64,000 nt of DNA. It comes from Nitrospinaceae bacterium. GTDB taxonomy: Bacteria > Nitrospinota > Nitrospinia > Nitrospinales > VA-1. Under the pieces are notes generated by a model. The model was not told the DNA's origin. It made no database searches and saw only the letters and a program-made list of their open reading frames with translations. Below, in pieces: positions 44,726 through 53,418 of this stretch (positions within the stretch are counted from its first letter, which is position 1; every line of letters begins with the position of its first letter). Location: NCBI GenBank assembly GCA_029261655.1, contig JAJDAY010000001.1:1-64000 (forward strand). The letters run 5' to 3'. Made by a program: the position numbers and the translations under genes.

Positions 44726-45115
44726 GTGAGGAGTCGAGTGGAATTGGATATCGAAGGAACAAAAAAAATCATAGACGCGCGCCGTGAGAAATACCGGTTG
44801 GCGGGCTACGGTTTTCTAGGGTTAAACGCTATCTACATAGCCTTAGCCTGGGGGTTCATGCCGCCTTTTGTGCCCGGATTCCCGAAAGCGGTCTTCTGGC
44901 CGCTGGTTCTGATATTGATTCTTTTTCTAACAAAAAAAATCTTGAACCGGAAAACAACCTGGGTCAAAACCCTGGCGGTTTTGTCCGGTCTCCGATTCCT
45001 TGCATCAGCCAGTTTGATTTTGAGCGGGGATCACCTGCCGGTGGTGCCTTATTTTCTGCCCTGTTTTATTTTGACGTTTTATCTCCTGGGAAGAGCAGGC
45101 TGGAACTGGCCTTAG
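44726..45115 (+). CDS. Four-TM membrane protein of unknown function
   Basis: A 129-aa inner-membrane protein. A charged cytoplasmic N-terminus (DIEGTKKIIDARREKYRL) is followed by four hydrophobic segments around 27-47, 55-75, 82-100 and 107-125. Start choice is uncertain between GTG 44726 and GTG 44738; the latter has GAGGAG just upstream. No family was recognised. It lies 20 bases before a methyltransferase-like gene on the same strand and may be co-transcribed. Confidence 0.55.
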   Translation: MRSRVELDIEGTKKIIDARREKYRLAGYGFLGLNAIYIALAWGFMPPFVPGFPKAVFWPLVLILILFLTKKILNRKTTWVKTLAVLSGLRFLASASLILSGDHLPVVPYFLPCFILTFYLLGRAGWNWP

Positions 45116-45135
45116 AAGAATTTTTTTAGTCAGAC

Positions 45136-46296
45136 TTGGAAAACTTGAGAGACACGAACACTTTATTTCCTGATATGAACGACGCCCTGCACCCAGTATT
45201 TGTAAAAAACCCGGACCGGCTTTCCTTGGTCACGGAATATGGAAACGCCTATTTAGGCTTGCAGCATTCAAGCTCCCCTGAGCTTGCCGAGCGGGTGCGG
45301 GTTTTTTTCGATCACCTGAACCTGTCGCTCGGATTTCCACCGACGGCGGTGGGAAAAGAAAATCAGGATTGCTTTAATACTCTCCTGCGAGTCGCCTACC
45401 CGGAGTTGATGCTTGATTTGGCGGACCTGATTTATGTCCAGCATGAACGGCCCGCGGTTTTCCTGAATTTTGACCACATCAACCTCAATTTGCGAAAAGA
45501 CCGGTTATCCGGTCAAGATCCTGATCAGGCGTTGAACAAGAACATGGAATTGCTGTTTCGGGAATTGACCCGGACGTTGAAAAACGATCTTAAATATTTT
45601 AACGATCCGAAAATCATAAAACTATTGAGCGAAAGCTACAGCTTCTACCTTTTCAAAACGGGGAATTTCCCGTGGGACAACACGCTCCCCGAGTTTTCAG
45701 GAGACCGGACTCACCCCATCATGGACATCGCGACCGGGCTGACCGGGTTCAACATGATTCATTTGTGGCCCGCCGATGGCCCCACCCTGTTTCTCACCGA
45801 CAATCAGCCTTTTATCACCGAAGGTCTCAAGCATTACAAAAGTCTGGCCAGGAAAAGAAACATCGAAATTCTCAACATCGAGTTTGGAATGAACGAACCC
45901 GATGTGCCGCCCTTAGGCGGAATCTGGGCCAATAAATTTCTTCATCATTTACAACGGAAAGAACGAGTCCAATTTTTAAACTGGGCGTTTAAGAGTCTGG
46001 CCGAAGGAGGTGTGTTGCAGATTTTAGATACCGATCTGGAATATCGGATACTCAGAAAAGAGCACGACTCGGATTTTAAAGGAAAATTGATCCCAGGCTA
46101 TCTGGAAACGCTGGTGGAGATTGAAGGGGATTTTTGCGAAACCCTGGTAAAGGATACGAGGCAGGTGGGTTTTAAAGTGACGCATTTTGATTTTAACTCC
46201 TACCACGATGAAACCGACGCCTACAGCCAGTTTCCAGGCGAAGACATTGCCATTGATTTTCTGGGGTTCGAGATCGTCGCGGAAAAAACGAGATGA
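45136..46296 (+). CDS. Methyltransferase-like protein of unknown substrate
   Basis: A 386-aa soluble protein. The C-terminal half has a Rossmann methyltransferase pattern: MDIATGLTGFNMIHLWP (motif I-like), LFLTDNQPFITEGLKHY, NKFLHHLQRKERVQFLNWAFKSLAEGGVLQILDTDLEYR (post-II/motif III-like, given by its L-H-H and G-G-x-L-x-I-x-D residues). The N-terminal half is helical without recognised domains. The classical GxGxG is only approximate (ATGLTG), so SAM use is inferred. The TTG at 45136 starts the longest frame; an ATG at 45175 is an alternative. A strong hairpin at 46312 follows the stop. Confidence 0.6.
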   Translation: MENLRDTNTLFPDMNDALHPVFVKNPDRLSLVTEYGNAYLGLQHSSSPELAERVRVFFDHLNLSLGFPPTAVGKENQDCFNTLLRVAYPELMLDLADLIYVQHERPAVFLNFDHINLNLRKDRLSGQDPDQALNKNMELLFRELTRTLKNDLKYFNDPKIIKLLSESYSFYLFKTGNFPWDNTLPEFSGDRTHPIMDIATGLTGFNMIHLWPADGPTLFLTDNQPFITEGLKHYKSLARKRNIEILNIEFGMNEPDVPPLGGIWANKFLHHLQRKERVQFLNWAFKSLAEGGVLQILDTDLEYRILRKEHDSDFKGKLIPGYLETLVEIEGDFCETLVKDTRQVGFKVTHFDFNSYHDETDAYSQFPGEDIAIDFLGFEIVAEKTR

Positions 46297-46311
46297 GGTA
46301 GCCACCATAAT

Positions 46312-46341
46312 GTTTCCCGCCAAAGGGATCTGGCGGGAAAC
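46312..46341. terminator. Strong hairpin between convergent genes
   Basis: GTTTCCCGCCA (46312-46322) pairs perfectly with TGGCGGGAAAC (46331-46341) around an 8-base loop. It lies between the methyltransferase-like gene (ends 46296) and the convergent catalase gene (ends 46357), so it probably terminates transcription from both sides. A T-rich stretch follows only after 20 bases on the plus side. Confidence 0.6.
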
Positions 46342-46356
46342 AGCTATAGTTATTAA

Positions 46357-47784
46357 TTAAAGTTTTTTCTCAATTCTATTGCCGTAATCCAAATCGCACT
46401 TTTTAAAATGCGCGATATTTTTCATTGCCAACTCTCTGGGAATGGTTTGCATGGTCCCGGCAATCGTGGTCGTCAGGCGGTCCTTTTCGTCTTCAGACAG
46501 GATGCTGTAAAGAGCTCCGGCTTGAGAATAATCGTCATTTCCCTCATGAGCGTCATAACGATCCGCGTCCCCGGAAATCCTGAGTGGCGGCTCTTTCGCC
46601 GATGGGTCTTGAACGGGTCCGCCAAAGCCGTTGGGCTCATAATTGTCCTGCTCAGCGAGGTTTCCATCAAAACGAAGCGATCCATCTCTTTGATAATTTA
46701 TGACTCCGTTACTTGGACGATTGACCGGTAACGCCTGGTAATTTGTCCCGATCCGGTATCTCTGCGCATCGGGATAAGCAAACATCCGGGCTTGCAGCAT
46801 TTTGTCAGGAGACGCGCTGATTCCCGGTGGAAGATTGGATGGGGAAAAAGCCGCTTGCTCCACCTCGGCAAAATAGTTTTCCGGGTTTCGATTGAGCTCC
46901 AGGACGCCTACATCTATCAACGGGTAGTCTTGATGGGGCCAGACTTTGGTCAGGTCAAACGGATTGAAGGCAAAAGTTTCCGCCTCTTTTTCCGGCATGA
47001 TCTGGATTTTCAAATTCCATTTCGGAAATTCTTTTCTTTCGATGGCTTCGAAAAGGTCGCGTCCCGCATAATCCGGGTCTTCGCCTGCAATTTTGGCCGC
47101 TTCTTCACCAGGCAGGCACTTGATCCCCTGGTCGGATTTGAAATGAAACTTCACCCAAAACCTCTCACCGGCGTCATTCCATAAACCGAAGGTATGGCTT
47201 CCATAACCATTCATGAACCGATACCCATCGGGAATTCCCCGGTCACTGAAAAGAATGGTCATTTGGTGAAGAGCTTCGGGAGCTTTCGACCAGTAATCCC
47301 ACATTCGACGGGGATTTTTGTAGCCTGTTTTGGGATCGCGCTTTTGTGAATGAATAAAGTCAGGGAATTTTAATGGATCTCTTTCGAAGAATACAGGAGT
47401 GTTGTTGCCCACCACATCCCAGATTCCATCCTCGGTGTAGAACTTAACCGCAAACCCTCTGGGGTCTCGTTCGGTGTCGGCCGATCCCTTTTCACCGACC
47501 ACCGTTGAAAATCTCAAAAATACGTCAGTCTTTTTACCCACTTTCCGAAATACCTTGGCTCTTGTGTATTTTGTGATGTCATGGGTCACGGTGAACGTCC
47601 CATAAGCGCCCGATCCTTTGGCGTGGACGACTCGTTCAGGAACCCGTTCCCGGTTGAAGTGCGCCAGTTTCTCAATGAGGTGCGAGTCCTGCGTCAATAC
47701 CGGGCCTCGTGCGCCGGCGGTCAGGCTGTGTTGATTCTCTGATACGGGATGCCCACCTGCGGTGGTTAAATTATTTTCGCTCAT
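46357..47784 (-). CDS. katA: Heme catalase (clade 3 type)
   Basis: Monofunctional heme catalase of 475 aa that breaks down hydrogen peroxide. Motifs are [19 protein letters not shown] (catalytic His), [22 protein letters not shown] (Ser, distal Asn region in VGNNTPVFF), and [19 protein letters not shown], where RxxxY gives the proximal heme-ligand Tyr. The length is that of small-subunit catalases. The ATG at 47784 has a perfect AAGGAGG 7 bases upstream and overlaps the ankyrin stop as ATGA; the open frame running up to 47925 is not part of the gene. It is probably induced together with the ankyrin gene. Confidence 0.96.
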   Translation of the reverse strand: MSENNLTTAGGHPVSENQHSLTAGARGPVLTQDSHLIEKLAHFNRERVPERVVHAKGSGAYGTFTVTHDITKYTRAKVFRKVGKKTDVFLRFSTVVGEKGSADTERDPRGFAVKFYTEDGIWDVVGNNTPVFFERDPLKFPDFIHSQKRDPKTGYKNPRRMWDYWSKAPEALHQMTILFSDRGIPDGYRFMNGYGSHTFGLWNDAGERFWVKFHFKSDQGIKCLPGEEAAKIAGEDPDYAGRDLFEAIERKEFPKWNLKIQIMPEKEAETFAFNPFDLTKVWPHQDYPLIDVGVLELNRNPENYFAEVEQAAFSPSNLPPGISASPDKMLQARMFAYPDAQRYRIGTNYQALPVNRPSNGVINYQRDGSLRFDGNLAEQDNYEPNGFGGPVQDPSAKEPPLRISGDADRYDAHEGNDDYSQAGALYSILSEDEKDRLTTTIAGTMQTIPRELAMKNIAHFKKCDLDYGNRIEKKL

Positions 47785-48281
47785 GCTACTGCCTCCTTTC
47801 TTAAGTGGGATTTGGTCATTCCCCACAGGATTTTTGAAAAATTTTTCAGGGTTTGAAATAAAGAATGGTTTGCTTCCGGTTGCAAAATAGAGAGAGCATT
47901 TTGCCGACCAAAAGCGCTGGCCCACTCTTCTGCCGTCATGCCGGATTGATTTCTTAAGTCCTTCTTTGCACCGTGTTGAATCAGAAGTTTTATTAAACCC
48001 ACATCCCCTTTAAAAGCCGCCCCCATGAGGATGGTGTTCCCTGAAAAATCTGAGGAATTCGGATCGGCTCCGTTTTTAAGAAGCAGTTCGGAAAACTCAT
48101 AATGACCGCGATAAACCGAAAGCATTAATGGGGAATAGCCCTTGTGATTCTTGTGGTTAATATTTACTCCCTGATTGGAGTCAAGAAATTCCATGGCCTT
48201 GGAGATGTCCCCACTTCTTGCTATTGAAAATAGGTCATCGGTACTTTTAAAAGTGTTTTTGTAATTTTCCCAGCGGCTCAT
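47781..48281 (-). CDS. Ankyrin-repeat protein, catalase partner (AnkB-like)
   Basis: A 166-aa protein with three to four ankyrin repeats, e.g. [34 protein letters not shown], seen by its repeated G-x-T/S-P-L-M and LLxxGAD patterns. The ATG at 48281 has AGGAG 7 bases upstream. There is no signal peptide. It is translationally coupled to katA through an ATGA overlap. In Pseudomonas an ankyrin protein encoded beside a catalase is needed for full catalase activity, so the same partnership is likely here. Confidence 0.85.
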   Translation of the reverse strand: MSRWENYKNTFKSTDDLFSIARSGDISKAMEFLDSNQGVNINHKNHKGYSPLMLSVYRGHYEFSELLLKNGADPNSSDFSGNTILMGAAFKGDVGLIKLLIQHGAKKDLRNQSGMTAEEWASAFGRQNALSILQPEANHSLFQTLKNFSKILWGMTKSHLRKEAVA

Positions 48282-48397
48282 ATTTCTCCTTTCTATTTTC
48301 AGGGGCATGTTTTGAACGATGCCAAATAGTTTCAAGATGTGTTTATTTTTCGTAAATACTCATTCATAGTGGGGGAGGTCCCCTGATAAGTAAAATC

Positions 48398-48411
48398 TTA
48401 TAAATTTATAA
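48398..48411. promoter_or_regulatory. Possible PerR/Fur-type operator upstream of ankyrin-katA
   Basis: The perfect 14-base palindrome TTATAAATTTATAA lies about 117 bases upstream of the ankyrin ATG. It is close to the PerR consensus TTATAATNATTATAA, the usual peroxide-responsive operator for catalase genes. A second small palindrome, TAGAT-AAA-ATCTA, follows at 48417-48429. The region is AT-rich, so chance is possible. Bases 48430-48679 show no gene. Confidence 0.4.
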
Positions 48412-48679
48412 AGATATAGATAAAATCTATTAGAGTGGACGGCATCAAATGTTCGATCTACCTAGGTAATTTGTATAGTTATGACTTTTTACAAGTGAGA
48501 TCGGGAATAAGAGAAAAATGCGGTGCTGCGCGATAAAGAGTTTTTACGAACCTTCGCGAGTGAGCACTGGTATTAAGCAGTAAACTATGATGGGAAGGGT
48601 GGGAAGTTTAATAAAGGAATGCTCTGCTGGTCACAACATATCGTAGGATTGAATATTCGCTTTTGGCCGTTTGCCTCCA

Positions 48680-48752
48680 AAACCTATTGAGAAACCCGCC
48701 GGTTGCTTCAGTTGTTGTTTGATGGCGTTTCAGTCCGCCTGGGTGGATTTTT
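48680..48752. repeat. Degenerate duplicate of the 3' end of the ModE-like gene
   Basis: This segment matches 50389-50459 in the same orientation, with about five substitutions and one indel over 72 positions by eye. The right-hand copy is the coding end of the ModE-like gene. In this left copy the corresponding Trp codon is TGA, so it is non-functional. It ends 4 bases before the stop of the transporter gene, so the two repeats flank that gene closely. Confidence 0.8.
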
Positions 48753-48755
48753 CCT

Positions 48756-50291
48756 TTAAGTCTCGTGTGATTTTTCAACCGGGATGCTTTCTTTGGGGTT
48801 TAGTAAAAGACATGCGGTGAGATCCCCGGTAACATTGACGGTGGTTCGGCTCATATCCAAAATACGGTCCACCCCCATGATTAAAACCATGCCTTCGGTC
48901 GGTATTCCAAAATTTCCCGCAATATTGGCGAGAATCACAATTCCCACTCCAGGTGTTCCCGGAGACCCAATGGAAGAAGCAACGAGGGTCAGTACGATGA
49001 GGATGATATCAGGAAGAGAAAGGACGACCCCTGCCATTTCCGCTAGAAAGACCATCGCCACGCCCTGGTACAGGGCGGTTCCTGCCATGTTGACCGTTGC
49101 TCCAAGCGGAACCACCAGATTGGCAATGTTTGGGGCGACATTGAGTTTGTTAACAGCGGTATTGATCGTAAGAGGCATCACAGCCGCGGAACTCGATGTG
49201 GAAAAGGCGAGCAAGAGCACACTTCCTATTTTCGATGCAAAATCAAGCGGATTGAATTTAGTAAAAAAGGTGATCAAGGCAAAATAAACCAGCTGTAAAA
49301 TAACAAGGCCCGCAAGGACCGTTATTACGTAAACTCCCATCCCCAGAATCGTGTCAAACCCTACTCGGGAAACCAGTTGGGCCATCAATCCAAATACCGC
49401 CCAGGGGGCCAAAAACATGGCCCATTTCACCACGGTCATTGAGACTTCGAGCAATGCATCGAGAAAGTTCAAAAAGGGTTGCACTTTTTTCTGGTCCGCA
49501 GTGGTACAAGCGATCCCGATGAGAATAGCAAAAACAACAATTCCCAGCATTTCTCCCTGGACCAAAGAGGCGAATGGATTTTGAGGTATTATTTGGGAAA
49601 TCATATCCGGCACCTGTTCTTTGATGGATTCCTTCGGGATGGCCGGTACCGGGGCGCTCACCGCTTTTTTGGGTATGTCAATATTCACATAGGAGCCGGG
49701 TTTAATAAGCAGAGAAAGGGTTATCCCGATGACCGCAGCGGCAAAAGTGGTGAGAGTAATAAGCACCGTAAATTTTAATCCAATGGTCCGTAACTCCTTT
49801 CCACCCTGGGAAGCGCTCAACCCTCGAATGATTGAGGCCAGGACAAGCACGTAAACAACCATGCCTATCAACCTGAGAAAAAGTTTCCCCGGTAAAGCAA
49901 GCCAGTTTCCTATCAGCTTCGCCAATTCTGGCGATATCAGTCCCAGATCGGGTCCAATGATGGAGCCGATAATAATTCCACTAAACAACCCTATAATCAC
50001 CTGAAGCCATAACCGACCTCGAACCCAGGCATTGGTACGACCTTTAAGCCGCTCAATGGGTTGGGGCTTGACTTCCGGCTTGTGTTTAAATCGTTCGCGC
50101 AGCCAGGACAAGGGACTGCTTTTTAAATTTTGAAAAGACGTGTTTGAAAAATCCAGGCCGGTTTTGAAATCTCCGTGCATCAAAGAACGAAACCGTTCCT
50201 TCAGTTTTGGAGGGTTCGCAGAGAGATCTCGATTTTCCTGTCCGGGGGGTTGATTTTTTTTAAAGAAATGAAACTTTGAAAATAAGCTCAT
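48756..50291 (-). CDS. DAACS-family dicarboxylate/amino-acid:cation symporter
   Basis: Secondary transporter of 511 aa. The first ~90 residues are a hydrophilic, basic extension (LKERFRSLMHGDFKTG, LSWLRERFKHK) not usual for the family. Then comes the DctA/GltP core: WLQVIIGLFSGIIIGSIIGPDLG, LAFSTSSSAAVMPLTI (serine-rich re-entrant loop), NLVVPLGATVNMAGTALYQG (NMDGT-like motif), and GVDRILDMSRTTVNVTGDLTA. Substrates are likely C4-dicarboxylates or glutamate/aspartate. The start is ATG 50291 (a TTG precedes it). Direct repeats flank the gene. Confidence 0.9.
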   Translation of the reverse strand: MSLFSKFHFFKKNQPPGQENRDLSANPPKLKERFRSLMHGDFKTGLDFSNTSFQNLKSSPLSWLRERFKHKPEVKPQPIERLKGRTNAWVRGRLWLQVIIGLFSGIIIGSIIGPDLGLISPELAKLIGNWLALPGKLFLRLIGMVVYVLVLASIIRGLSASQGGKELRTIGLKFTVLITLTTFAAAVIGITLSLLIKPGSYVNIDIPKKAVSAPVPAIPKESIKEQVPDMISQIIPQNPFASLVQGEMLGIVVFAILIGIACTTADQKKVQPFLNFLDALLEVSMTVVKWAMFLAPWAVFGLMAQLVSRVGFDTILGMGVYVITVLAGLVILQLVYFALITFFTKFNPLDFASKIGSVLLLAFSTSSSAAVMPLTINTAVNKLNVAPNIANLVVPLGATVNMAGTALYQGVAMVFLAEMAGVVLSLPDIILIVLTLVASSIGSPGTPGVGIVILANIAGNFGIPTEGMVLIMGVDRILDMSRTTVNVTGDLTACLLLNPKESIPVEKSHET

Positions 50292-50388
50292 CAAGTAATT
50301 CCCGGAAAATTAATTTTTATCCAATTTTTTTTTGGGTCAACGCTCTTGGGAGCGTTGGCCAGTTTATTGCCTGATCGGGCCTGTCCTG

Positions 50389-50459
50389 AAACCTATTGAG
50401 AATCCGTCGGTTGCTTGAGTTGCTGTTTGATGGCGTTCCAGTCCGCCTGGGTGGATTTT
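50389..50459. repeat. Right copy of the direct repeat flanking the transporter
   Basis: It overlaps the end of the ModE-like gene and matches 48680-48752 in the same orientation. The pair spans about 1.7 kb containing only the transporter gene. It looks like a footprint of a duplication in which the rest of the second ModE-like gene was lost or replaced. Confidence 0.8.
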
Positions 50460-50773
50460 ATTGCAGTTGATTCCATGGAACGAAAAAGCAGGATCATTTT
50501 GATTCCCAACGGGGTCAACTGGGCGCCCCCGCCGCCTTTTCCTCCGGTTGAGCTTAAGACCAGAGGTTCCTTGAAACATTGATTCATCGTGTCCACCATG
50601 TCCCACGCCCGCTTGTAACTGAGCTTGATTTCCCGGGCCGCCTGCGAGATGGAACCCATACGCTCAATGGCTTCCAGCAAGGCGACTTTACCCGGTCCGA
50701 GAGCGATAGCGTCTCCCGCCATGATTCTGAATCTGGGTTTACACCGTAAGGGATTATTCCTGTTTATCGCCAT
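50393..50773 (-). CDS. ModE N-terminal-like winged-helix regulator
   Basis: A 126-aa DNA-binding protein of the single-domain ModE/LysR-like type. The helix-turn-helix KVALLEAIERMGSISQAAREIKLSYKRAWDMVDTMN is recognisable by GS-x-S-x-A-A and SYKRAW. LSSTGGKGGGGAQLTPLG forms the wing. The molybdate-binding TOBE domains of full ModE are absent, so the ligand is unclear. The 3' end is part of the repeat also found at 48680. It starts 6 bases after the glycosidase stop and is likely co-transcribed with it. Confidence 0.85.
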   Translation of the reverse strand: MAINRNNPLRCKPRFRIMAGDAIALGPGKVALLEAIERMGSISQAAREIKLSYKRAWDMVDTMNQCFKEPLVLSSTGGKGGGGAQLTPLGIKMILLFRSMESTAIKSTQADWNAIKQQLKQPTDSQ

Positions 50774-50779
50774 AAGCTC

Positions 50780-51640
50780 TCACTTGGGGTTGGAAATCAG
50801 GGCGATCCCCACCACATTGGGAACCGGCCAGGCGATGGAATTCCCTTTGGCTCCTTCGACTGCGGTCGTGTAGTTTCCGAGGAATTCGAATTCGTGTTTG
50901 CCGGTATTGATATATAACTGGGCGTCTTTTCCACCCTCGACGTACATGGCCCGCTTGAGATCAATGGGAAGGGCTAACAGCAGGTTGATGAAGTCGTGGG
51001 TGGAGTAGGGCGAACGGGCGTGAATAAACAATATCCGGCCTTTGGAGTCCATACCAATCGCGGCAGTGCTCCATTTTTTACTTTGCGGGGACCAGACATT
51101 TTTTCCATTGCATGAAACCATGCGGATGCTTTGAATCAACGACCTGTATTGCTCGCGGACTTTCGCAAAATCTTCACAGTCGCGGTCAAATATTTTAGCC
51201 GCGGGCAAGTTTTTATCCTTGGGGTCGAAAGCCAGAAAGGTGCGGTCCTTGGAAACCCAGGTGCTGTTTATATGGTCGCGCGTCTTCATGTAGGAAACAC
51301 TGGTCAGGTTATTTTTTTGATACATGCTGGCGTTGATCCCCGCGACCAGGCCATGACCGATGACCCATTCCTTGATGGATTTTCGCTCATTCCCGATCTG
51401 GGAGGAAGCATTCAAAAGACGAAACTCAAAATGCTTGAGATCGATGCGAAGAATCCGGATGGTGGAATCATCATTATTCGACCCCAATGCAGGAGCAAAA
51501 CCACCCAACTCCAGTCCCGGCATGAGGGGTTTCCAAAGATCCCTGGGAAATTCTTGCGATTTGCTCTCAAGACCTGCGGGGGCAGAAAAAATGAGGCCGG
51601 CGGAAAGGCAAAGGCTCAACAGAAAATTACGTCGACGCAA
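50780..51640 (-). CDS. Exported phosphodiester glycosidase (NAGPA family)
   Basis: A 286-aa protein of the NAGPA (phosphodiester glycosidase) family. A signal peptide RRRNFLLSLCLSAGLIFSAPA is followed by the domain with GLVAGINASMYQKNNL, SCNGKNVWS, STAAIGMDSKGRILFIHAR, and AMYVEGGKDAQLYINTG where the family has its D/E-G-G residues. The TTG at 51640 is preferred because AGGGGA lies 8 bases upstream and the Arg-rich signal peptide starts there; the frame extends to 51679. It acts outside the cytoplasm, perhaps on cell-wall or polysaccharide phosphodiesters. Confidence 0.82.
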   Translation of the reverse strand: MRRRNFLLSLCLSAGLIFSAPAGLESKSQEFPRDLWKPLMPGLELGGFAPALGSNNDDSTIRILRIDLKHFEFRLLNASSQIGNERKSIKEWVIGHGLVAGINASMYQKNNLTSVSYMKTRDHINSTWVSKDRTFLAFDPKDKNLPAAKIFDRDCEDFAKVREQYRSLIQSIRMVSCNGKNVWSPQSKKWSTAAIGMDSKGRILFIHARSPYSTHDFINLLLALPIDLKRAMYVEGGKDAQLYINTGKHEFEFLGNYTTAVEGAKGNSIAWPVPNVVGIALISNPK

Positions 51641-51845
51641 GGTTGAATCCCCTAAGGTTGGATATCTCCCAACGGTCAAAAATCAGGAAAAATTGTGGTT
51701 GCCAAAAGCCAGCTTTATCCGATATGGCCCTACTGCCGGTTGTGAACCCGAAAACCACCTTTGGTTTCCGGTCCCCTTATTTAATCAAGGTTCTGGCTCA
51801 TAGTCGAATCAATTTTATGTTGCGCGGTATTATCTCTCCTAACAA

Positions 51846-51889
51846 GAGGGCTGGAAGCCCTCAGCACCCGGAATTCCGATGCGAATTCC
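51846..51889. repeat. Two adjacent inverted repeats in a gene-free stretch
   Basis: GAGGGCT/AGCCCTC with loop GGA (51846-51862) is followed by GGAATTC/GAATTCC with loop CGATGC (51870-51889). They lie in 51641-52118, which contains no gene, between the glycosidase start and the lipoprotein gene. They may be a decayed repeat element; they are not followed by T-runs. Confidence 0.4.
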
Positions 51890-52118
51890 ATGGGTAATAT
51901 CGGAGAAAAGTATTGTTTTATTTATGTTCCGGGGCTTTTATTTTATAATCCCGGATTGATTTTGATTTTTTTTTGTTACATAATGGCCCACCGGTAAGGT
52001 CAGGTCAATTTTTCAGGATGGTTAACATAATTTTGCGATAATTCGGTTTCCCTGGTTTTTCAACGGAACCATTTGTTTTTTTGACCAGAAGCGGTTTATT
52101 TCACTATAAGGAGGATTT

Positions 52119-52304
52119 ATGAAAACATTGATAACAATGATGATTTTAGTTTTTGCACTGGCTTTTTCAGGATGTGTCACGACGCAAGGCGGCGGCAGTG
52201 GCGGTGGCGCTGTGTCGGCGAGCGACAGTGGGCCTAAAAGTGGTAAAATGTTGACCAAAGAGGATTACGACCGCATAGGCATTAAGGAAATGGGAGCCAA
52301 GTAA
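52119..52304 (+). CDS. Small lipoprotein
   Basis: A 61-aa lipoprotein: signal peptide MKTLITMMILVFALAFSGC with lipobox AFSGC (Cys19), a Gly/Ser-rich linker, and a short conserved-looking C-terminus LTKEDYDRIGIKEMGAK. The ATG has AAGGAGG 6 bases upstream. A classical terminator follows at 52363. It is probably anchored in the outer membrane; the function is unknown. Confidence 0.85.
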   Translation: MKTLITMMILVFALAFSGCVTTQGGGSGGGAVSASDSGPKSGKMLTKEDYDRIGIKEMGAK

Positions 52305-52362
52305 TTTCCCTGGATGATCCGCCTGCATGAGGGCGATATTCTACGTAAAAACGCAATTTAAG

Positions 52363-52396
52363 ATTCCATCCCTATTTAAGGGATGGAATTTTTTTT
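52363..52396 (+). terminator. Rho-independent terminator of the lipoprotein gene
   Basis: ATTCCATCCCT (52363-52373) pairs perfectly with AGGGATGGAAT (52379-52389), loop ATTTA, followed by a run of eight T (52389-52396). This is the best intrinsic terminator in the window. The ATG of the next open frame (52383) lies inside its right arm. Confidence 0.93.
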
Positions 52397-53408
52397 GCCG
52401 ACGGTTAATATAGAAAACTCATTTTTATTTAAATCCAAAATAATCTCCGAATCCATGCAAGAAAACGTCTTATCCTCCGGCCCTGTCATTACGCAAGACG
52501 ATTGCCTCAACCTATACCATCTGAATGAGCTTTACGGCGCCGTCGCGGCCAGAGTCTCTAAACAAATGGGAGAGGTTTTTGAGGTCGATATTCCGATCAC
52601 GTCGGGAGTGTGGGGTGGAACTTACCTCATCGCCGAAAAGGACGGAAAATCGAGAAGGCGGATCTGGCGTATGTATTGTCTGGTAAACCTTCCGCAAAAC
52701 AGTCCCCTGGATACGCATGAAAATCTGGAGCGCTTGATCGGTTGTTATTGCGATGAGTTCGTCAGCGCTTTCACGCCTTATCAAATAGACCTGAAACTTA
52801 AAATGTGGGGTGGGCGGTTGCCCTTTAGCAACAGCAAAAAACCCAGTATCACCATGCACATGACCGATGACCGGGAGCGTATCAATTGGTTACGCGCATT
52901 TTTCGTGTGGAATCATGTTTCCTGGGAGGAATCGGTGATTCATGATGTGGCGCGAATCCTGAAAGAATACAAAGAATTTTTTGATCTCGACAAGGGCCCC
53001 GTCGAGAAAGACCCCAAGGATATAAAATTTCTTTTACAGGATATCATTATTATATACAGGACGATTGAAGGCGCCTGTTCAAAGGATTTTCAGGAGCACG
53101 CGGAACCCATTATCCTTGAATTGATGGGTCGCTTTATGGAAGGCCTGTTCGATCCCAAGCTGATTCAGGAGCTTTATCTCAAGGTTTTTCATAACGCCCT
53201 GATTTATGGATACGAAGAAGCGCTGGAAGGTCCGTACCGGAAAGCGGGTCTGGACATTCGAAAAATGGAAACCTGGCCGGTGGAAAAAATCAATTGGGTT
53301 CCCGAGGAGCTTAAAGAAAAACTCATCCCGCCCATCCAGAAAATATTTGCAGGTTTTAAAATGAACCTACCAGAAAAGAAACCGGCTTCTCCGGAAACGG
53401 GAAATTAA
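52383..53408 (+). CDS. Unknown soluble protein
   Basis: A 341-aa protein without signal peptide and not recognised as a known family. A mixed alpha/beta first half (VAARVSKQMGEVFEVDIPI, KMWGGRLPFSNS) is followed by a helical second half rich in aromatic and acidic residues (YKEFFDLDKGPVEKD). The longest frame starts at ATG 52383, but that codon lies in a terminator stem, so the ATG at 52455 (MQENVLSSG) may be the true start; neither has a clear ribosome site. It converges with the HAD gene, 10 bases apart. Confidence 0.7.
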   Translation: MEFFLPTVNIENSFLFKSKIISESMQENVLSSGPVITQDDCLNLYHLNELYGAVAARVSKQMGEVFEVDIPITSGVWGGTYLIAEKDGKSRRRIWRMYCLVNLPQNSPLDTHENLERLIGCYCDEFVSAFTPYQIDLKLKMWGGRLPFSNSKKPSITMHMTDDRERINWLRAFFVWNHVSWEESVIHDVARILKEYKEFFDLDKGPVEKDPKDIKFLLQDIIIIYRTIEGACSKDFQEHAEPIILELMGRFMEGLFDPKLIQELYLKVFHNALIYGYEEALEGPYRKAGLDIRKMETWPVEKINWVPEELKEKLIPPIQKIFAGFKMNLPEKKPASPETGN

Positions 53409-53418
53409 GACTCCCACC

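Noticed and set aside
47785..47925. Extended N-terminus of the catalase frame
   Set aside because: The extension lies inside the ankyrin gene, while the ATG at 47784 has a perfect ribosome site and an ATGA overlap.
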